DNA of 64,000 bases from Actinophytocola sp963840275 (GTDB taxonomy: Bacteria; Actinomycetota; Actinomycetes; Mycobacteriales; Pseudonocardiaceae): NCBI GenBank assembly GCA_963840275.1, contig CAWIYK010000010.1, positions 682,001-746,000 of the forward strand, read 5' to 3'. Both the position numbers and the translations under genes were made by a program. How positions within the stretch are numbered: position 1 is the first letter of the stretch; every line of letters begins with the position of its first letter. Below the pieces are notes generated by a model. It was not told the DNA's origin, ran no database searches, and saw only the letters and a program-made list of their open reading frames with translations. This document shows positions 34,177 through 42,970 of the stretch, in pieces.

Positions 34177-35448
34177 TCAGCTGAGTCGTTTGTGGGTTTG
34201 GTGGGCGGCGTGGATGCCCATTTCGATGGCGCCGTCCATCCATGCGCTGTTGTAGCTGCCGGAGATGTCGGCTCCGGCGAAGTGGAGACGCCCTTCGGGG
34301 GTGCGGAGGTCGTCGCCGTAGGAGGTGTGCCAGCCGGGTGGGGTGGCCATCCAGGTGCCACGGGAGTAGGGGTCGGCTTTCCAGTCGTGGACGAGGACGT
34401 CGGTGACGTGTGCGTCGGGGGCGTAGGCACGCAGTGTTCGTTGAACGGTGTCGGCGGGGTAGGGGCCGGGCACGACGCGGGGGTCGGCGCCGGCGACGAG
34501 CAGGCTGTGGTCGTTGTCGAGAAGCTGTTCGGTTCTGACCCAGGCAAAACCGTCTTCGCGGCCTTCGCCGACGAAGCAGGGGTGGGGCAGGTTGTCCGCG
34601 AGGACCCACAGTTTGGCGAGGTTGCCGGGGTGGCCCTGGGCGGCCGCGGCGGCTTTGGCCGGATGCAGGGGCGGGTCGAACGTGATCGTGTGCCAGCAGT
34701 TGACCGGCAGTGCCACGATGGCCGCCGCGGCGCGGTGAACGTCTCCGGAGTGGGTGATCACGCGGACGTGGTCCTGGTGGTTCTCGACGCGGACGACGCG
34801 GGTGTCGTAGCGGACCTCGCACTCCGCGTCGGCGGCGAGCGCGTCGACCAACGCGGCCGTGCCGTCGGCGAGGCGGTGCACGGTGGCGTCGATGTCCTTG
34901 AAGGGGTTGAAATGGGTGGCGATCTCACCGAGCAGGTGCAACGCGGACAGTTGGTGTGCCGGCGCTCCGTAGTGCAGGGCGACCTGCCAGGCCAGCCGGT
35001 CTCGGGTCGACTGCGCGATGTCCAGTTTGCCCAGGTAGGTGTCGACGGAGATGTCCAGGTCCAACGGTCGCGCGTTGACCAGTGTGTCCCTGTCGCGTTC
35101 CGCCTCCTCGGTGATCAGGTCGATGGCCTGGCTCAGCGCTTCCTCGGTGACCTCCGTCTCGGCGAAGGAGAAAGCCTGGGGTTCGGGTGCCGCTGCGAGG
35201 GCGAGGTCGTAGCGACGGACCTCGGCGTGCGTGTAGGTGTTGCGTTCGCTGCCCAGCCACATGCCGCCGATGTCGACGGCGGTGCCGGCGGCGTCGAACC
35301 GGCGGTACCAGGTGCGTCCGCCCAGGCGTTCGCGCGCTTCGAGAAGGAGGGCCGATCGTCCGTGTTCGCGCAGTCCGCGTGCGGCGACGAGTCCGGACAG
35401 GCCTCCACCGATGATCACCACGTCATGGGTGGTGTTGTGGTCAGGCAT
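34177..35448 (-). CDS. Flavin amine oxidase (MAO-like)
   Basis: 423-aa FAD enzyme. ATG at 35448 follows AAGGAAAC. The N-terminal dinucleotide motif is DVVIIGGGLSGLVAARGL, followed by EARERLGGRTW; the C-terminal flavin-contact motif is RLHFAGADISGSYNSAWMDG. It should oxidise an amine to the imine/aldehyde with H2O2 release. Last gene of a four-gene minus-strand unit with decarboxylase, prenyltransferase and methyltransferase, 45 bp after the methyltransferase. Its likely substrate is therefore the aromatic amine, or its prenylated or methylated derivative, made by the cluster. Confidence 0.9.
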   Translation of the reverse strand: MPDHNTTHDVVIIGGGLSGLVAARGLREHGRSALLLEARERLGGRTWYRRFDAAGTAVDIGGMWLGSERNTYTHAEVRRYDLALAAAPEPQAFSFAETEVTEEALSQAIDLITEEAERDRDTLVNARPLDLDISVDTYLGKLDIAQSTRDRLAWQVALHYGAPAHQLSALHLLGEIATHFNPFKDIDATVHRLADGTAALVDALAADAECEVRYDTRVVRVENHQDHVRVITHSGDVHRAAAAIVALPVNCWHTITFDPPLHPAKAAAAAQGHPGNLAKLWVLADNLPHPCFVGEGREDGFAWVRTEQLLDNDHSLLVAGADPRVVPGPYPADTVQRTLRAYAPDAHVTDVLVHDWKADPYSRGTWMATPPGWHTSYGDDLRTPEGRLHFAGADISGSYNSAWMDGAIEMGIHAAHQTHKRLS

Positions 35449-35493
35449 GGCGTTTCCTTCGTGGGGTGCGGGATTGGCTGGTGCCGGGCACGG

Positions 35494-36543
35494 TCAGACC
35501 TGCGCCAGGCCGAGTTCGAACAGGGTGACCGAGCCGTAGGGCTGGACGGCCTGCCGCTGACGTAGGCCTGCCTGTTCGAACAACGCGGTGAACTCCTGGT
35601 GGTTGCGAGTGTGGGCGTGTCCCATGACGAGCTGGAAGAGGTCGACGCTGCGCCCCAGCTGGAAATCGTGCGTGGTTGCGTTCGGATCCCGGTCGGTGAC
35701 GCAGTCGACGACCAGGAGCGTCCCGTCGGGTGGCATCGCGCGGGCGACGGTATGCAGCGCCTGGAGGGCCTCATCGTCGGGCCAGTCCATGAGTACGAAG
35801 GACATCAGGTAGGTGTCGTGTCCCGGTGGGACGGTGTCGAACATGTCACCGCCCACGGCGTCGGCACGGTCGGAGAAACCGTGCGCGGCCAGGCTCTGCT
35901 TGGCGGCGTCGGTGGTTTCGGGAGTGTCCAGCACGGTACCGCGCAGTTGCGGGTAGGCCTCGAGCACCGCCATCAGGTTGTGTCCGAGCCCGCCCGCGAT
36001 GTCGACGACGTGTGTCGCGTCGCTGTAGTCGTGCCGGAGGGCGGCAGGGATCTGCAATGCGGTGGCCACCGACGACATCCCGCGGTGGAACTCGTCCCGT
36101 TCCGCGGGATTCTTCTCGAGGTAGTCCCAGTAGTGCGGATTGCCGAGAGCCATCTGGATGCCGGGTTGTCCGGTCCGCACTGTGCGGGGCAGCTGGGCGA
36201 ACGAGCTCATGATCCAGGGCGCGGACATCGCCGTCGCCAGGTCGTGCAGCGAGGAGGGATGACCGGGGCTGAGCATCTGACCCATCTTGGTGAGGGTGAA
36301 ACGCCCGGGTTCGGGTTCGTCAACCACACCGACGCCGGTGAGTGCCTGTAGAAGCCGGCGCAGTGCTTCGGGATCACAACCGATTCGTTCGGCGAGCGTG
36401 GTCGGGGCGGCCGGTTGGTCCCCGGAGAACGCGTCGGCGACGCCGAGCTCGGCGAAACAGCTGAGGGCGTGCGCGAGCCACCCACTCTGGGACAGTTCGA
36501 TCAAGCGCAGTGCGCGCGGGTCGGTCGCGTTGGTTTGCGTCAT
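35494..36543 (-). CDS. SAM-dependent methyltransferase (OMT_2 type, catalytic His replaced)
   Basis: 349 aa. A dimerisation/winged-helix domain (about 1-100) precedes a SAM-binding domain with VVDIAGGLGHNLMAVLEAYP. This is the acetylserotonin/caffeate O-methyltransferase architecture of actinobacterial tailoring enzymes. The motif that normally reads LHDW and supplies the general-base His reads FVLMDWPDDEA here. O-methylation by the standard mechanism is thus doubtful; N- or C-methylation, or a non-methylating role, is possible. The gene is third in the cluster, 70 bp after the prenyltransferase. Confidence 0.88.
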   Translation of the reverse strand: MTQTNATDPRALRLIELSQSGWLAHALSCFAELGVADAFSGDQPAAPTTLAERIGCDPEALRRLLQALTGVGVVDEPEPGRFTLTKMGQMLSPGHPSSLHDLATAMSAPWIMSSFAQLPRTVRTGQPGIQMALGNPHYWDYLEKNPAERDEFHRGMSSVATALQIPAALRHDYSDATHVVDIAGGLGHNLMAVLEAYPQLRGTVLDTPETTDAAKQSLAAHGFSDRADAVGGDMFDTVPPGHDTYLMSFVLMDWPDDEALQALHTVARAMPPDGTLLVVDCVTDRDPNATTHDFQLGRSVDLFQLVMGHAHTRNHQEFTALFEQAGLRQRQAVQPYGSVTLFELGLAQV

Positions 36544-36613
36544 GGTGGTCCACCGCCGTTCGTAGTTCGTTCAGGCCGGTCGTGGCAGCGCGCTCAGTGC
36601 AGGATGGGTGCGG

Positions 36614-37699
36614 TCACGGCCAAGTCATCGGTACTGGATGGGCGTCCAACGAGAGAAAGACAGTCAGCCGACGATGTCCGGTGACGCCCACGTAGTTGAG
36701 CGTGTTGCTGGTCTCAGGATTCGGCGTGAGCGCGGCGAGGGTGCGTTCGCACGGGGCGGGGTCCAGTCCCGTGAGCCGGAATGCTTCGGTGACCGCGCGG
36801 CATCCCTCGGCATCGTTGTCCATGTTCGGGGAGACCGGCAGGTTCACCGTGCACCGCTGGGGACGTGCGGCGCTGCTGAGGAGGGTGAAGGTCGTGATGG
36901 GAGGCTTCGGCGCGAGTTTCGCGGATATCTTCCGACAGACGTCGGCGACCTCGCCCGCGACGTGCTCCTCGGCGGCGCCTGCGAGGTGCTCGAGCTGCTC
37001 CGGGGTGGCCCCGGCATGGCGCAGGTAGATCTTCACCCGGGCGTCGTCGGTGGCTCGCAGGTCCAGGGCGAGGTACACGATTTCGCTGGCCATCTCCGAC
37101 AGTGCCGGCTCGGCGAGGCGTTGGCGCACCAACTCCCACTGCTCGGCGAACCCGAGACGACGCATCGCTTCGCGGACGAGGTGTCCGGCCCGTCCACGCC
37201 CGCGTGCCTGGGGGTTGAGGTAGATCTTGAACCACGGCGCTCGGTCGTCTTGCCAGACCACCGAATATATCGCGACGAAGTCGGTCGGCGGTGCCGGCGG
37301 AATGAAGAGGTCTTCGATTTCGTGGTAACGCGCCAGGCTGACACCCGGATAGTGCCCTAGCGAGTTGGTGACATCTTCGGCTGCGCGCAGCCGCTCGCTC
37401 GGCGAGGCATCCGCTCCTAGCGGCTCGAATGTGGCCCGTACTTCCGTGCGGTCGCACTGCCAGCCCATGGACAGCTCGATCGGCGCGCCGTCGTTGGATG
37501 CCGCGGAGAAGTAGCGCAGGGGCCGGGGGACGTCCGCCAGACCCCACGGGCAGGTCACGTCCCGAAGCAGCCCGGTCGCCTCGTCGATCCGTTTCTGGCT
37601 GGCACCGACGGCACCAAACATGCGCGCCAGTTTGTGCTCGGCCAGCTCGACATAGGAATTCCCCGCTGTCCGCGCGGTGTGCTCGCCTACACTGCTCAT
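36614..37699 (-). CDS. DMATS-type aromatic (indole/tyrosine) prenyltransferase
   Basis: 361-aa ABBA-fold enzyme that transfers a dimethylallyl group to an aromatic ring, cytosolic and metal-independent in this family. ATG at 37699 follows GGAGGTGA. Recognised from APIELSMGW (Glu75 at the place of the indole-NH-binding Glu of DMATS), IYSVVWQDDRAPWFKIYLNP, ARVKIYLRHAG and YVGVTGHRRLTVFLS, which carry diphosphate-binding Lys/Tyr/Arg positions. Bacterial relatives act on Trp, indoles or Tyr. Placed directly after an amino-acid decarboxylase (19-bp gap), so Trp/tryptamine or Tyr/tyramine is the likely acceptor. Confidence 0.9.
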   Translation of the reverse strand: MSSVGEHTARTAGNSYVELAEHKLARMFGAVGASQKRIDEATGLLRDVTCPWGLADVPRPLRYFSAASNDGAPIELSMGWQCDRTEVRATFEPLGADASPSERLRAAEDVTNSLGHYPGVSLARYHEIEDLFIPPAPPTDFVAIYSVVWQDDRAPWFKIYLNPQARGRGRAGHLVREAMRRLGFAEQWELVRQRLAEPALSEMASEIVYLALDLRATDDARVKIYLRHAGATPEQLEHLAGAAEEHVAGEVADVCRKISAKLAPKPPITTFTLLSSAARPQRCTVNLPVSPNMDNDAEGCRAVTEAFRLTGLDPAPCERTLAALTPNPETSNTLNYVGVTGHRRLTVFLSLDAHPVPMTWP

Positions 37700-37718
37700 A
37701 CTGTCACCTCCGCAATGT

Positions 37719-39113
37719 TCAGGAACAACCTCGAACCGCATCGTGAATGCCGGCCAGGGCTTCTTCGACCTGAGATTGATAGGTCGCGGGATTGAGCACG
37801 GTCATCCGCAGGAAGTACTGTCCCTCGATCACACAGCCGGACAAGTGCGTTCGGCCATCCTGGTTGATACGCCGTAACAGGTCGCGGTTGTCGTCGTTGG
37901 TTCCGTCTTTCAGCCGGAACACCACAGTCGCCAGGCGTGGTCGTGGTCCCACCGCGAGCGCCGGGTCGCGTTTCAGGTCGTCATGAGCGAACTCGGCGAG
38001 GCCCAGCATGTCGTCCAAGGTTTCGCGGAACGCCGCGACGCCGTGCAGATGCAGTGGCAACCACAACTGCAACGCTCGGTACTCGCGGCTCAGTTCGAGA
38101 CCAAGATCGGCATACGCCGGCAGGGAGTCGTCGTCGAGGTCCGTCATATAGTCGCCGCGCTGCGAGAACGTTCTGTGCAGGATCGCCGTGTCCCGGACCA
38201 ACAGCACACCGGTGCCGAACGGCAGGAACAATGTCTTCGGTGGGTCGAGCGCGATCGAGTCGGCGCGCCCGATACCGACCAGCCGCCCTCGACCTCGCTC
38301 GGTGACCTGGAAGAATCCGCCGTAGGCGCCGTCGACGTGGAACCACACGCCTTCCTCGCCGGCCAGGTCCGCGAGTTCCTCGAGCGGGTCGATGGCGCCA
38401 CTGGACGTGGTCCCCGCGGTGCCTACCAGCAGAAACGGTGTATGACCCTCGGCGCGATCGGCGGCGATCATCCTGCGGGCCGCGCCCGGGTCCATCTCCC
38501 AGTCCGGCGTCATGGGAACTTCACGGACAGCGGTAGCCGGGAAGCCCGCGACCTTCAGCGCCTTGGCCACGCAGTGGTGAGTCTGCTCCGTCACGTAGAC
38601 GGTGGCTTTGGCCCTACTCGCGAAGTCAGGAAGAGTGTCGCCCGCGGCAGCGACCGCGATCAGCGTCGACATCGACGTGCCGCTGGTCATCGTTCCGATA
38701 CTGCCCTCGGGCAGCGCGAACAGTTCGCACAACCACCGCATCACCGAATGTTCCAAGCGAACCAGATGGGGGGCGTAGTCGGGCGCCCCGGTCGGACGGT
38801 TGTAGCCAGCCGCGAGCATCGCCGCCAGAGCCGCGGACGAGAGTCCGCGTGTCGGAAAGAACGCCATGAACCGCGAGGCGCGGTTCTCCACCGCTTCCTC
38901 ACCCGCGGCGGAAAAGAGTCGCAACAACGCATCTTCGTCGCGCGGAAACTCGGGGGGAAACCATTCGAGCTCGGCCGCCGGCCTGGCCTTTCCGAACAAC
39001 GCTTCCGGTATGATCCGGTCGCCGATCCGTTGCGAGTCAACGAAGGCGTCAACCATCTTGTGAGCCAACCGCGCGATCTCGGTGTCCGGCCAGTCCAGAG
39101 ACCTTCGACTCAT
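37719..39113 (-). CDS. PLP-dependent group II (aromatic) amino-acid decarboxylase
   Basis: 464 aa, fold-type I. ATG at 39113 is preceded by AGGACAGG. PLP contacts: TMTSGTSMSTL (phosphate), EQTHHCVAKA (ring-stacking His), GTAGTTSSGAIDPLEELA, WFHVDGAYGG (Asp261) and the Schiff-base Lys293 in LDPPKTLFLPFGTG. The usual HK pair is PK here, as in some actinobacterial members. It probably decarboxylates an aromatic amino acid; specificity for Trp, Tyr or Phe cannot be read from sequence. First gene of the four-gene unit; promoter expected in 39114-39300. Confidence 0.85.
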   Translation of the reverse strand: MSRRSLDWPDTEIARLAHKMVDAFVDSQRIGDRIIPEALFGKARPAAELEWFPPEFPRDEDALLRLFSAAGEEAVENRASRFMAFFPTRGLSSAALAAMLAAGYNRPTGAPDYAPHLVRLEHSVMRWLCELFALPEGSIGTMTSGTSMSTLIAVAAAGDTLPDFASRAKATVYVTEQTHHCVAKALKVAGFPATAVREVPMTPDWEMDPGAARRMIAADRAEGHTPFLLVGTAGTTSSGAIDPLEELADLAGEEGVWFHVDGAYGGFFQVTERGRGRLVGIGRADSIALDPPKTLFLPFGTGVLLVRDTAILHRTFSQRGDYMTDLDDDSLPAYADLGLELSREYRALQLWLPLHLHGVAAFRETLDDMLGLAEFAHDDLKRDPALAVGPRPRLATVVFRLKDGTNDDNRDLLRRINQDGRTHLSGCVIEGQYFLRMTVLNPATYQSQVEEALAGIHDAVRGCS

Positions 39114-40345
39114 CAACCTGTCCTCTCGGGGATCCGCTGCGGCCACACGCCCGCAGCGACGAGCACCAGGCCCTGCCGAGCGATTTCGCGACGTGAACAG
39201 CGTTCGCTGCCGCCTTGACCTGTTTGGTCAGTCGCAGACCGAGTTATTCAAGGATGTCGCTACCAAGGTGGCTTCGTGGACCGGGGCGCGGTGAGCGACA
39301 CGAATGGTGCCATCGATTGACGGAGCGGAAAGGACATCTCGGCGCCTGCGTGCACATGCGATGAATGCTCCTCGCGGTGGGCTGAGCATGAACAACGGGT
39401 GGGCGGAGGTGCTGCGGTCAATCCGGTGGCTACCGGATATCCCGCACGATCGTCTTGTACGTCACCATGTCAATCACCCTACGGACCTCGAACATGGTGT
39501 CGCTCAAGACGGAGTCGTGCTCCGAACACGCGGCGGCGAAGCGACGGAGTGATTGTTCGCGTTCTCCGAACCTGTCCACAAATGCGATGCCGAGGCGAGA
39601 TTGGCAGCAGATCATTCCCGAGGAGGTGACCACGTCGCGAACCGTGACGTGCTCGGCATGCACGGCACTGCGCCGCTGCGCGGTCCACACGCCCGTGCAC
39701 ATGCCCTGGCGCGCAACGTTTCTCCGCCCGCGGCGAACTATCGGAGAGGGACAAGGACGCGCGGCGAGCATGTCAGGTCCGTCCATCGCGAGGATCCATC
39801 GGTCATCGCCGTAGCGCGCCTCGAGGTAGTCCGCTAGGTAAGCCGCGGCGACGCGCGAAGATTGGCCTCCACGAGGCCGACAAGCCATCCGGTGATCTCT
39901 GTGTGTACGCCGAGATCAAGGCCGTAGTCATGCCAACACGAAACCCACCGTTCACCAGATCGAGGTCTGCGTCCAACAGAACCGCAAGCGCCTCGGTTTC
40001 GGTGAGGGCCTTTATGACCGGATGAGCTTGGCCCTGTAGTCCAGACACCGGCCTGACCGTTCGCGACGGTCACGGTGAGGGGGTCGACGGTGATGGGGTC
40101 GCATGTGGTGATGGCGGCGTGGGTGTCCAGAATGGCGGGCATGCCGAGGGCGTCGATCGCACTCCGAGCGCTGGGCCCGGTGGAGGTCAGGCGAATACCC
40201 GGCCCCGGCAAGTCCGTGGGAGCGGGTCGGTGGGACGCCACGTGCAGCAGGTTCTCCGCCGTCCGATAGGTACGACCGCCATGTCACCGAGGTTGGGGGG
40301 CCGCATCGCTGGGTATGTCTGCTGGCGCATCGACCAAAGGAGATC
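39114..40345. other. Gene-poor region with degraded minus-strand coding segments
   Basis: 1.2 kb upstream of the prenyl-aromatic unit. Minus-strand frame 39430-39888 reads protein-like (for example AAYLADYLEARYGDDRW, REQSLRRFAAACSEHDS, VRRVIDMVTYKTIVRD). Frames at 39834-40241 (AILDTHAAITTCDPITVD, LGVHTEITGWLVGLVEAN) and 39803-40048 (LLDADLDLVNGGFRVGM) look like further pieces in other frames. Together they suggest one or two decayed genes with several frameshifts. No family is recognised. The promoter for the decarboxylase gene should lie in 39114-39300. Confidence 0.4.
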
Positions 40346-40495
40346 ATGATGGCTGGCCTGTTGAACCGGATCAAGAACTTCGTGCGCAGCCCCAAGGGGC
40401 AGCGGATGACGAACAAGGCGCGTGAAATGGCGAAGGACCCGCGTAATCGTGAGCGCGCCCGTCAGGCTGCGCAGAAGCTTCGTCGCAAGCGTTGA
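40346..40495 (+). CDS. 49-aa basic helical peptide
   Basis: ATG at 40346 with a textbook AAAGGAG 4 nt upstream. Sequence starts MMAGLLNRIKNFVRSPKGQR and ends KLRRKR; about 14 Arg/Lys against 2 acidic residues, probably one long amphipathic helix. No signal peptide or Cys. The intact Shine-Dalgarno and clean frame in an otherwise decayed zone suggest it is real and expressed. It could bind nucleic acid or membranes; family not recognised. Confidence 0.7.
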   Translation: MMAGLLNRIKNFVRSPKGQRMTNKAREMAKDPRNRERARQAAQKLRRKR

Positions 40496-41033
40496 CGGGG
40501 TTGACGCCGGAGTGACGATGTTGGTTTCGGCGTCAGGTCTGTGCTTGACACCAGGTCGCATGCTGTTCCTTCACGCGGCGCGACTAGAGCGACTGATGCC
40601 ACCCGACCGGACGACCCACACTGACAGCCTGCACAACTCCGTGCACTTGGTCGCCTCCGGGGTGCTCGGTATCAAGTGCCGGATCCGGGGTGAAGGCGGC
40701 GACGGGCTCATGTGCATGACCTGTCCTTGGCGCAGCGGCACTCCAACTTCCGGGTCCAGGGAGTCAGCGAGTTCGGGTACGCGTGTTCCCATGGCTGTCG
40801 TCGTCCGCAGGAGTTGGGGTGCAACGAGGTGCCCGGAATCGGGGACTGTCCGATCAGTCCGCCCGACGCATCGGTGCGTCGAAGGCACGTCGGTGGCCTC
40901 GGTCCGGACGCGGAGTCGACGCACTGAAGATCTTCCTTCCTCGACTGCGTTCTGACGGACCCGATCAAGAAGTAGCTGTGGGCCGGCGGAGTAGCCGCCG
41001 ATTCACACGAGGCAGCGGGCGGAGGTGCGAGCC
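40496..41033. other. Region without supported genes
   Basis: 538 bp. Open frames exist on both strands but have poor GC bias at third positions and no Shine-Dalgarno. Part of the decay zone between the 49-aa peptide gene and the broken HATPase gene. Confidence 0.45.
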
Positions 41034-41310
41034 GTGACCTTCGGCGGCGAGGTGGCTACGGGGTTGTTCGATGGGCAGCTCTCGGTGAACGAGCTGAGTC
41101 GGGTCCGGCGGCAGCTGACGTCGTGGGCGCGAGGCGCGGGTCTCGATGAGGACACCGTGGATGCGATCACTCTCAGCGGGTACGAAGACACTCGCCAACG
41201 TGGTCGACCACGCCTACCGCGAAGCGGGCTACGGCCAGGTTGAGGTGCATGTGACCCGACTCGACCGGATCGCGACCCTCACGGTGACCGACCACTGGCT
41301 CGGTGCCGAG
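41034..41310 (+). pseudogene. Truncated, frameshifted anti-sigma HATPase (RsbW-like)
   Basis: GTG at 41034 follows GGAGG. The frame reads NELSRVRRQLTSWARGAGL then DAITLSGYE; one extra A near 41187 shifts it into LANVVDHAYREAGYGQVEVH and TRLDRIATLTVTDH, containing the N-box (ANVVDHAY) of GHKL anti-sigma kinases. The ATP-lid boxes (DxGxG onward) are absent because the sequence switches directly into ctaD-like sequence. Two lesions make it nonfunctional. Confidence 0.75.
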
Positions 41311-41725
41311 GCGATCCCGCGACGGTATGCGGATTATCTGCACTCCGACGAGTTCACCACGCTCCACATGATCTCCACCGTCGGTGCGTTCGTGCTCGGC
41401 GCCTCGGTCCTGCCGTTCATCTGGAACGTGTTCCGCAGCTACCGTTACGGCGACCCCCGAGGTGGACGACCCGTGGGGATTCGGCAACTCACTTGAATGG
41501 GCCACCAGCTGCCCGCCGCCGCGACACAACTTCACCGAGCTGCCGGCGATCCGGTCCGAACGACCCGCTTTCGAGCTGCACTACCCGCACATGGCCGACC
41601 GCTTCCGCGAGGAGTCCCGTCAACACCCGAAGAAGGGCGGGCAACGTCCGCCCGCCCCCTCGGAGCTCGCCGCCGCCACCCAACCCGAGGAGCAGGACGA
41701 CAACACCGACCCACGAGGCAAGTGA
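41311..41725 (+). pseudogene. C-terminal fragment of cytochrome c oxidase subunit I (ctaD)
   Basis: Reads PRRYADYLHSDEFTTLHMIS and GAFVLGASVLPFIWNVFRSY, the last helices of CtaD. One extra C near 41457 shifts frame into EVDDPWGFGNSLEWATSCPP and ERPAFELHYPHM, the standard actinobacterial CtaD tail, ending at 41725. Only about the last 130 of about 570 residues are present and they are fused to the broken HATPase, so this is a recombined remnant and not the functional oxidase gene. Confidence 0.85.
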
Positions 41726-41938
41726 GTCTGTGTCGACCCCATCCGATCGGCGAGGGCTGCGACATGGTCGCGCGGGCTGCGCGCCACCGACCCAGAATGG
41801 CGCGCTCGCACGACCCGCGGTGACGAACCGCTCGCCGCCGACTGGACGCGTCTCGCGGCGGGCATCCTCGCGGTCACACTCATGGCGGCCGGCGCGGCAC
41901 TGGTCAGCCTGGGAGAAAATCTGTGGTGGCTGGAGTAG
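41726..41938 (+). pseudogene. Remnant of a small one-helix membrane protein
   Basis: Directly after the ctaD stop, in the same frame, SRGLRATDPEWRARTTRGDE and LAAGILAVTLMAAGAALVSL lead to LGENLWWLE and a TAG. No usable start lies in this frame; a GTG overlapping the ctaD stop starts another frame, so a frameshift near the 5' end is likely. Confidence 0.5.
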
Positions 41939-42513
41939 ACATCTTGGGCCGGCTGTGTGTAAGGTTCTAAGTGTTCCAAGAGAGACAACGTCCATTTGGC
42001 GCAGGAGATGACGCAACTACCTGCGAAGTGAGGCAAGACGGTCGCCTGATGACTCGACAAGGTGACCGTGAGTGACGGAGCCGAGTTGGTACGACGTTCG
42101 ACAGAGGTCGGCTCCGGGATACAGAAGTGGTTGGCCGCGAGTGGAGATGTAGCACTCGCGGGTGTGTGAGGTAGTTGGTTGGAAGACGGTCGAGTTCGCC
42201 GGGATTGATCAGTAAGACGGGTTCCGGCGTGAGACCAGCGACGTCACGCGTGCTGGGGCCGATCTCGGTAAGGGGTTCCGGCAGGTGGCGGTCGTAATGC
42301 ACGGTCAGTGGAAAGTATCGGAGAGAAGGGAAGGGGTACGTCATTGGATCGCCCGTCTCGGGTGTGTTGTCCCAGGCGGGTACCGCGGTTCCATCGGATT
42401 GGTAGGTGGTCTTCGGTTAAGCATCAGCGATCCCCGTATGTTCCGCCTTTCGGGCGGGTACGGATATAGGAAACCGATTTCGCGATCGGTTGACATTGAT
42501 GAACCCAACCCCT
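41939..42513. other. Region without supported genes, ends in a strong terminator
   Basis: 575 bp of mixed composition with no convincing protein frame. TTGACA occurs at 42490. Because it leads into the strong hairpin at 42514-42544 on the plus strand, it might hold a small RNA or be the remains of a lost gene whose terminator survived. Confidence 0.4.
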
Positions 42514-42544
42514 GGGGCCCGGTGCCGAAACGGCACCGGGCCCC
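42514..42544 (+). terminator. Strong hairpin upstream of MerR-like gene
   Basis: Perfect 13-bp stem GGGGCCCGGTGCC/GGCACCGGGCCCC with loop GAAAC, followed by TTGTG. It is 10 bp before the Shine-Dalgarno of the MerR-like gene; no intact gene precedes it. Confidence 0.85.
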
Positions 42545-42562
42545 TTGTGATGTGGAGGTGTG

Positions 42563-42895
42563 ATGATCCCTCACCGTCGTGACCCGTCGGTGGCGAGTGA
42601 AGCCGACAAGTTCGCTGACGAGAACTACCCGGCCTACACGATGGGCCGAGCCGCAGAGATGCTCGGGACCAGCCCTGGGTTTCTGCGCAGCCTGGACGAG
42701 GCGAAGCTGATCGAGCCGCAACGCTCCGCGGGCGGGCACCGCCGCTACTCACGTGCGCAGCTTCGGGTGGCCGCACGGGTGCGGGAACTGGTCGACCAGG
42801 GCACAGGCCTCGACGCCGCGTGCCGCATCGTCACCCTCGAAGATCAGCTCCACGAAGCCCACCGCCTCAACACCGAGCTACAGAACAGCGACTGA
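42563..42895 (+). CDS. MerR-type helix-turn-helix regulator
   Basis: 110 aa. ATG at 42563 with GGAGG upstream. The MerR/BldC-like winged helix reads YPAYTMGRAAEMLGTSPGFL, then LIEPQRSAGGHRRYSRAQL, and a short C-terminal coil (LEDQLHEAHRLNTELQ). No effector domain or metal-binding Cys. This is a common actinobacterial regulator, often near cold-shock genes; none is intact here. The hairpin just upstream may attenuate its transcription or belong to a lost neighbour. Confidence 0.9.
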   Translation: MIPHRRDPSVASEADKFADENYPAYTMGRAAEMLGTSPGFLRSLDEAKLIEPQRSAGGHRRYSRAQLRVAARVRELVDQGTGLDAACRIVTLEDQLHEAHRLNTELQNSD

Positions 42896-42970
42896 ACGCA
42901 CCCGTCGGCGCCCGCGAGACCAGCCGAACCGAGAAGGCGGCCGGGGCGTCAGGAGCCAGGGCGCCGGTTC

